Assembly: GCF_020073745.1 (NCBI RefSeq)
Contig: NZ_JAIRAU010000059.1
Coordinates: forward strand, 248,001 to 312,000
Reading direction: 5' to 3'
Origin: Nannocystis pusilla
Lineage (GTDB): Bacteria > Myxococcota_A > Polyangia > Nannocystales > Nannocystaceae
DNA: 64,000 nucleotides
Positions 58,965 through 64,000 of this stretch are shown one piece after another (positions within the stretch are counted from its first letter, which is position 1; the number at the start of each line of letters is the position of its first letter). The notes below the pieces were generated by a model that saw nothing but the letters and a program-made list of their open reading frames with translations, ran no database searches and was not told the origin of the DNA. The position numbers were made by a program, and so were the translations under genes.

Positions 58965-60719
58965 GTGACCGCGCGATCGCCAGTCCTGTCTCCCTGTTTC
59001 ACCCCTCACGACCTCGTCGTCCCGTGCCTCGCGGCGGCGCTCCTGCTGCCCGCGTGCGGCGCCGACGGGACCGCCACGGACACCGCCGATCCGGGGACGA
59101 GCACCTCCGAGGGGACGAGCACCGAAACCACGGCGCCGACCACCACCGACGACCTGCCGGTCGAGACGACGGAGGAGCCGACGGCTGGCGACGCGTCGAC
59201 GACGTCGACCGCGACGACGGTCGACGAGACCACGGCCGGCATCACCGATACCACCGACGACCCCACGGCGAGCAGCAGCACCGGCGACTCGACCAGCACG
59301 GGCGGCGAGGACACGAGCACGAGCACGGGGGACACGAGCACGAGCACGGGCGACACGAGCACGGGCGACACCGACGAGGAGCCGCCGGGGGACTGTGACG
59401 CGCTGGTGCACGCGCCGCCGAGCGCGACGATCGACGGCCTGGACGCGGTGCCGATCGACATCGTCTCGCTCGACGCGCAGATGAGCTTCGACGCCGCCGC
59501 CGCTCAGGCGCAGGTCGCGGTCACGATGAACTTCCGGCTCGGTCCGGAGGGCGGGATGCCGATCTTCGACCTGCGGCAGACGATCGCCACCGCCACGCTC
59601 GACGGCGAGCCGCTGGCGCCGGCGGCGATGGGGTCACACGACTTCGGCAAGGGCCTGATGTACGGCTTCCGGATCCTCGAGCAGGAGCTCGAGGCCTGCT
59701 CCGAGCACACGCTGGCGCTGACCTACGCGATGACGCTGCCCGCCGCGCCGAACGCCACCGGCTTTCAGTGGCTCGACGCGCCCGACGGGGTGTACTTCGA
59801 CATCTCGCTGTCGGACCTCAACCCGGGGCGCTACCTCGAGTCGTACCTGCCGGCCAACTTCCCGTTCGATCGCCACCCGGTCAGCCTCGGGGTCACGGTG
59901 AGCGGGGCGGGGCAGGAGCACGTGTTGTTCAGCAACGGTGACGTCGAGCAGCTCGGCGATCACGAGTGGCAGCTCGAGTTCCCCGACTCGACGACGGCGA
60001 TGGCGCCGCTGGTCATGCTCCTGCCGAGCAGCGCGGTGACGACCGTCAGCGGCGTGCACGCGGCGGTCAACGGGCAGAACATCCCCTACACGATCTATCG
60101 CCACACCTCGACCAACATCCCGATCGAGACGCTCGAGACCGACCTCGTGACGCGGCTCGACGAGTTCGTGACGTCGACCGGCGACTACCCGCACCCTGCC
60201 ATGACGGCGCTGATCGGCGGGGCGATGCGCTCGATGGAGTACGACGGGGCGACGACGACGAAGCCGCAGGACCTCGCGCACGAGGTGTTCCACAGCTGGT
60301 GGGCCCGCGGCGCGCACCCTGCCACCTACGCCGACGGCTGGATCGACGAGGCGTGGACCGAGTACAACACGCGGGTCGGGATGATGTTCACGGAGGAGCC
60401 GTTCGACTGGAACGCCGCCCCGGTGCTGCTGTTCGATCCGCACCCGTTCGCGCGCGACACCCCCGACAACGCGTACACCGCCGGTCGGCGGCTGTTCGCG
60501 GGGCTGGCGGCGATCCTCGGCGTCGACGCGCTGCGGGCCGGCATGGCCGAGCTGTACGGGGACGTCGGGCCGCTCGGTTCGGTGACGACGGCGCAGCTCG
60601 AGCGCCACCTGTACTGCGCCGGCGGCGAGCAGGCCGAGGTGCGCCAGGCGTTCTGGCGCTTCGCCCACGCCGAGTTCGGCCAGGTCCCGGCGGCTCCGGC
60701 CGACTATTGCGACCCGTGA
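58965..60719 (+). CDS. M1-like metallopeptidase lipoprotein
   Basis: A 584-residue predicted lipoprotein. The signal ends in a LLLPAC lipobox near residue 31, followed by a long Ser/Thr-rich spacer to about residue 140. The enzyme part resembles M1 aminopeptidases: an N-terminal beta domain, then HEVFHSWW near residue 438 with the third ligand Glu in DEAWTEYNTRVG. Peptide cleavage at the outer surface is likely. GTG 58965 gives the signal peptide. It ends in a palindrome-rich gap before the convergent BatA-like gene. Confidence 0.83.
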   Translation: MTARSPVLSPCFTPHDLVVPCLAAALLLPACGADGTATDTADPGTSTSEGTSTETTAPTTTDDLPVETTEEPTAGDASTTSTATTVDETTAGITDTTDDPTASSSTGDSTSTGGEDTSTSTGDTSTSTGDTSTGDTDEEPPGDCDALVHAPPSATIDGLDAVPIDIVSLDAQMSFDAAAAQAQVAVTMNFRLGPEGGMPIFDLRQTIATATLDGEPLAPAAMGSHDFGKGLMYGFRILEQELEACSEHTLALTYAMTLPAAPNATGFQWLDAPDGVYFDISLSDLNPGRYLESYLPANFPFDRHPVSLGVTVSGAGQEHVLFSNGDVEQLGDHEWQLEFPDSTTAMAPLVMLLPSSAVTTVSGVHAAVNGQNIPYTIYRHTSTNIPIETLETDLVTRLDEFVTSTGDYPHPAMTALIGGAMRSMEYDGATTTKPQDLAHEVFHSWWARGAHPATYADGWIDEAWTEYNTRVGMMFTEEPFDWNAAPVLLFDPHPFARDTPDNAYTAGRRLFAGLAAILGVDALRAGMAELYGDVGPLGSVTTAQLERHLYCAGGEQAEVRQAFWRFAHAEFGQVPAAPADYCDP

Positions 60720-60737
60720 TCCTGATCGATGCCCGCA

Positions 60738-60793
60738 GGGACATGCCTGAGAGGGCATGCCTGAATGGGCATGTCCTTTCGGACATGTCCCGG
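60738..60793. repeat. Intergenic cluster of three palindromes
   Basis: GGGACATGCC-TGAGA-GGGCATGCC, GGGCATGTCC and TTTCGGACATGTCCCGG occur within 56 nt between two convergent genes. Confidence 0.75.
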
Positions 60794-60797
60794 AGCG

Positions 60798-62813
60798 CTA
60801 CACCGTGACGCGGCGGTGGTAGGCCGCCCACTCGAGCGCGATCAGCAGCGCGGCCGCCAGCAGGAGCAGGGCCCACAGCGGCTCGTCGGCCACGGGGACC
60901 GGCGCGGGCGCCTCGCCGGCGGTCGCCTCGGGCGGGAGGTCGCCAAGGCGGTCGTGCAGGTCGGAGGCGGCGACGCTGGCCTGGTTGACGGCCACGAGCA
61001 CCTCCGCGCCGGCGGCGGCGCCGTCACCGGCGCGCACGCGGTAGATGCCGGGCTGCATCGCCCGCAGACGGAACACGCCGGTGGCGTCGACGGGGACGGT
61101 CGTCGGCGTCTCGGCGGGCTCCGGACCGCGGACCTCGACCTGGGTGAGGCCCTGCGCGCCGAGGCCGATCTCGGCGGCGGCGATCGGGCGGCTGGCGCCG
61201 ACCGGGACGCTGGCGACGAAGCCGGGGCGGGCCTGCTCGAAGTAGGTGATGATGTTGGCGACGAGGATCGGGAAAGCTGTCCGCAGGGGCAGGTCGGTCT
61301 GGCGCGGGTCGAAGCCGAACGCCAGGACCGAGCGGGGGCGCCGGCCGTCGCCGCCGAGCTCGTGGCGCAGGACGACCAGCGGCTCGCCGAGGCTGCGCAC
61401 CAGCACGGTGTCGCCGGGCTCGGTGGCGAGGCGCGTGCCGCGACGGAGGTTGACGTCCTTGAGGACGACGCCGTCGAGCAGCGGGTGCTCGCGGTGCTGC
61501 TCGGTGAGGAACGGGCGCGCGAGCTCGCCGGCGCCGCGGATCGGGGCGGCGTCGGGGGCGACGCGCGCGGGGTCGAAGATGACGAGGTCGCCGGCCGGCA
61601 GCGGGTCGGGCAGCGAGCGCTCGCCGACGTCGATGATCACGAGGTCGGCCTCGGCCAGCGACGGGTGCGTGGTCGCGTCGTCGGGGCCGATGCCGGTAAG
61701 CTGGATGTGCTCCTGCAAGGTGAGCAGGGCCGCCTCGAGGAACAGGTCGCTGCCGTCGGTGACGAGCACGACCTTGAACGGCGGCAGCGGGGGGACCACC
61801 GCGAACGCGCGGTCGTCGTCGGGCGGGCCGAGCAGCTGCGGGTTGGAGCCTGGCTCGAGGGACAGGTTGGCGACGAGCCGGGTGCGGGCGGCGTCGAGCT
61901 CGCGCAGGACCTCGCGCTTGCGCTCGCCGGGCCCGAGCTGCACGGCCTGGCGCCCGACCACGAGGCCGTCGGCCTGGACCTCGAGCACGGCGCTCGCGGG
62001 GCCGTCGCCGAGGTTGTGGACCTCGGCCAGGACCTCGATGCGCTCGCGGTCGCCGGGGTAGCGGCGCGCGGCGAAGGCGACCAGCGCGAGGTTGTCGGCC
62101 GGACCGCCGGCGCGGGCGACCTGGCACGGGAGCGCGGAGGCGTCGGGGCCGTCGGAGGAGACATGTCCCGAGATACAGGTGGCGAGGGCCTCGCCGGCGG
62201 CGTCGTCGAGGGCGCCGTCGGTGAGGACGAGGATCCGCCCGCCGGGCTGCCTGGCCAGCGCGGCGCGGGCGAGCGCGAGGGCGCGGCCGAGGTCGGCCTC
62301 GCCGGGGCCGGGCGCGATGGTGTCGAGGGCGCGCAGCAGCGGCGCGGCGTCGCGGCCGAGCGGGCCCGGGACCTCCACCTCGGCGCCGGCGGCGATGACG
62401 AGCGCGCGGTCGGTCGGGCCGAGGCCGGCGATCTCGGCGCGGGCGCGGCGGAGGAGGACGTCGAGGCGGGTGACACCGGGCTCGCCCGCGGCCGGACCGG
62501 CGACGCTGGCCGAGCGGTCGACGACGATCGCCACGGTCTGCGGGTCGCGCAGCCAGCTCTCGGGCCGCGGGTCGCCGAGCGCGAGGCACAGCAGCGCGAG
62601 CAGGACCAGCTGCAACAGCCAGCTGAGCAGCCGCCGCAGCTTCTTCCACAGGCGGCGGGTGTCGCTCTCGCGCGTGACCTGCTGCCACAGCGCGGCGAAC
62701 GGGACGACGACCTGGCGCCGGCGCATGCGCAGCAGGTAGAGCGCGGTGATCGCGGCGGCCCCGGCGGCGAACACCGGGAGTATTTCGGGCCATGTCCATC
62801 CGGACAGGGTCAT
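60798..62813 (-). CDS. BatA/vWA-domain membrane protein
   Basis: A 671-residue protein of the aerotolerance (BatA/BatB) type. It has N-terminal membrane helices (ILPVFAAGAAAITALYLL and LLQLVLLALLCLALG), a vWA domain with the metal site DRSASVAGP, a glutamine-amidotransferase-like second half (VVLVTDGSDLFLEAAL, DLVIIDVGER) and a C-terminal membrane helix (LWALLLLAAALLIALEW). It probably assembles with the MoxR ATPase and DUF58 protein encoded upstream. ATG 62813 overlaps the DUF58 stop (ATGA). Three palindromes lie in frame, one at the very start (MTLSGW). Confidence 0.85.
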   Translation of the reverse strand: MTLSGWTWPEILPVFAAGAAAITALYLLRMRRRQVVVPFAALWQQVTRESDTRRLWKKLRRLLSWLLQLVLLALLCLALGDPRPESWLRDPQTVAIVVDRSASVAGPAAGEPGVTRLDVLLRRARAEIAGLGPTDRALVIAAGAEVEVPGPLGRDAAPLLRALDTIAPGPGEADLGRALALARAALARQPGGRILVLTDGALDDAAGEALATCISGHVSSDGPDASALPCQVARAGGPADNLALVAFAARRYPGDRERIEVLAEVHNLGDGPASAVLEVQADGLVVGRQAVQLGPGERKREVLRELDAARTRLVANLSLEPGSNPQLLGPPDDDRAFAVVPPLPPFKVVLVTDGSDLFLEAALLTLQEHIQLTGIGPDDATTHPSLAEADLVIIDVGERSLPDPLPAGDLVIFDPARVAPDAAPIRGAGELARPFLTEQHREHPLLDGVVLKDVNLRRGTRLATEPGDTVLVRSLGEPLVVLRHELGGDGRRPRSVLAFGFDPRQTDLPLRTAFPILVANIITYFEQARPGFVASVPVGASRPIAAAEIGLGAQGLTQVEVRGPEPAETPTTVPVDATGVFRLRAMQPGIYRVRAGDGAAAGAEVLVAVNQASVAASDLHDRLGDLPPEATAGEAPAPVPVADEPLWALLLLAAALLIALEWAAYHRRVTV
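61277..61293. repeat. Dispersed palindrome, in frame in batA-like gene
   Basis: CTGTCCGCAGGGGCAGG, encoding DLPLRTA. Confidence 0.6.
62162..62179. repeat. Dispersed palindrome, in frame in batA-like gene
   Basis: CATGTCCCGAGATACAGG, encoding CISGHV after the vWA domain. Confidence 0.65.
62791..62808. repeat. Dispersed palindrome at gene start
   Basis: CATGTCCATCCGGACAGG covers codons 2-8 of the BatA-like gene (TLSGWTW). Confidence 0.7.
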
Positions 62814-63757
62814 CGGAGCAGGCCTCCGACCCGGAACATGCGCAGCACGAGCTCGTCGAACGGGACGTCGGTGTCGGCGCGGAAGTAGGGGATCCCGCGG
62901 CTGCGGCAGCTGGCGGCCAGGGCCTGGCAGAACTTCTCGTGGGCGTCGGCGTAGGCGCGCAGGGCGGCGGGGCCGAGGGTGACCTCGCGCGGGTCGCCGC
63001 CCTCGACGTCGACGAGGGTGACGTCGCCGCGCAGGCCGCTGAGCTCGGGGTGAGCCTCGCGCGGGTCGATGACCTGGATCGCCACGGGCTCGTGCTTGCG
63101 GAAGCGCAGCAGGTTGAGGCCGTCGAACGCGCCCTGGAGGTCGTAGAAGTCGCTGAGCACGACCGTGAGGCCGGGCTGGGTGCTCTCGGCGGCGAGGCGC
63201 CCGCACGCGGCGCGCATGTCGGTCGGGCCGCCGCGCGGCGCGGTGCGCAGGAAGTCGAACACGCGGAAGATCCGGCCCTTGCCCCGCACCGCCGGCAAGG
63301 TGGTGTGCAGCTTGCGGCTCATGCACGTCAGGCCGACGCGATCGAGGTTGGCGAGGCCGACGTAGGCGAGCGCCGCGGCGACCTGCTGGGCGTAGCGCAG
63401 CTTGCTGCCGCCGGAGGTCGACATCGAGTCGCTGATGTCGACGGCGATCCGGATCGGCAGGTCCTCGTCCTCCTCGTAGAGGCGGACCAAGGTCTGCTCG
63501 AGGCGCATGAGCACGCCCCAGTCGAGGTTGCGGATGTCGTCGCCCGGGCTGTACTCGCGGTGGTCGGCGAACTCGAGGCCGCTGCCGACCTTGCGCGTCT
63601 TGCGTTCGGCGCGCTGCTTGCCGCGGAACAGCCGGCGCGCGATCACCTGCAGCAGCTCGAGCTTGGCGAGGAAGGCCTCGCCGAACAGATCGTCAGCCTC
63701 GGCGGCGGGAGCGGGCCGCTCCGGCTTGGGGCTGTCGCTGCGCTTCCACAGGGCCAA
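62810..63757 (-). CDS. DUF58-domain protein
   Basis: A 315-residue cytoplasmic protein with the DUF58 signature GSGLEFADHREYSPGDDIRNLDWGVLMR and a vWA-like fold (IAVDISDSMSTSGGSK). It is the usual partner of MoxR ATPases and BatA proteins. The start at 63757 is a TTG, with GGAG upstream in the gap after the MoxR gene; the next in-frame ATG is far inside the domain. It overlaps batA by 4 nt. Confidence 0.9.
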   Translation of the reverse strand: MALWKRSDSPKPERPAPAAEADDLFGEAFLAKLELLQVIARRLFRGKQRAERKTRKVGSGLEFADHREYSPGDDIRNLDWGVLMRLEQTLVRLYEEDEDLPIRIAVDISDSMSTSGGSKLRYAQQVAAALAYVGLANLDRVGLTCMSRKLHTTLPAVRGKGRIFRVFDFLRTAPRGGPTDMRAACGRLAAESTQPGLTVVLSDFYDLQGAFDGLNLLRFRKHEPVAIQVIDPREAHPELSGLRGDVTLVDVEGGDPREVTLGPAALRAYADAHEKFCQALAASCRSRGIPYFRADTDVPFDELVLRMFRVGGLLR

Positions 63758-63761
63758 GCGA

Positions 63762-64000
<239 letters not shown>

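Overview
The window is high-GC DNA with densely packed genes. It most resembles a myxobacterium of the Nannocystaceae type (Nannocystis/Plesiocystis relatives). The signs are several lipoproteins with long Ser/Thr-rich spacers after the lipobox, multidomain signalling proteins (PilZ, HD-GYP, FHA, PP2C, class III cyclase), and no classical operon of one core pathway. This assignment is inference from style, not from a marker gene. No tRNA, rRNA, CRISPR array or intact insertion sequence was seen.

Layout. 0-4.3 kb: an ABC exporter, abutting remnants of a DUF3427 helicase and an S9 peptidase, and two small genes. 4.6-8.8 kb: a ferritin-like lipoprotein and a fusion of an FAD-linked oxidase with an isoprenyl-synthase-like domain. 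8.86-15.5 kb: the most striking locus. It encodes a 1099-residue beta/gamma-crystallin-repeat protein whose C-terminus carries four His-x-Asp triplets, then 3 nt later a fused radical SAM/SPASM-HExxH peptide-modifying enzyme, then an overlapping P-loop kinase-like gene; this looks like a RiPP-style maturation operon. 15.4-25.8 kb: a lipoprotein with tandem truncated-globin-like domains and a P-domain, a PP2C phosphatase, a tandem-repeat region, pseudouridine synthase, MoeA, a LysM transglycosylase, TatA, a zinc-ribbon tail-anchored protein and an outer-membrane protein. 26-33 kb: two FtsX-type permeases, a probably decayed T6SS-accessory pair (DUF2169 and a spike-like protein), and two methyltransferases. 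33-40 kb: an overlapping pair of a hybrid histidine kinase/HD-GYP protein and a PilZ-PilZ-hydrolase-methyltransferase fusion, then a metallo-beta-lactamase-fold hydrolase and a lipoprotein. 40.7-48.9 kb: UbiA prenyltransferase, a lipoprotein, a CDF metal exporter, a gene-free stretch with two structured RNA/DNA-hairpin elements, two unknown genes, SthA transhydrogenase and an FHA protein. 49-64 kb: a cluster with a secreted Cys-rich peptide, an HU protein, a vWA protein with an HTH partner, a degenerate hybrid kinase with a receiver-cyclase, an SDR reductase, an M1-like lipoprotein, and a BatA/DUF58/MoxR operon running off the right edge.

Two further features cut across gene boundaries. First, a short palindrome (about ATGTCC-N4-GGACAT/GGACAGG) occurs at about 40 loci, in intergenic clusters and in frame inside coding regions, usually in linkers or near termini. 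Second, between 44.0 and 44.6 kb there are two copies of a ~230-nt element. Each copy carries a perfect 24-bp stem whose sequence differs completely between copies while the pairing is kept. On the minus strand the architecture resembles a retron msr-msd, but no reverse transcriptase is present in the window.
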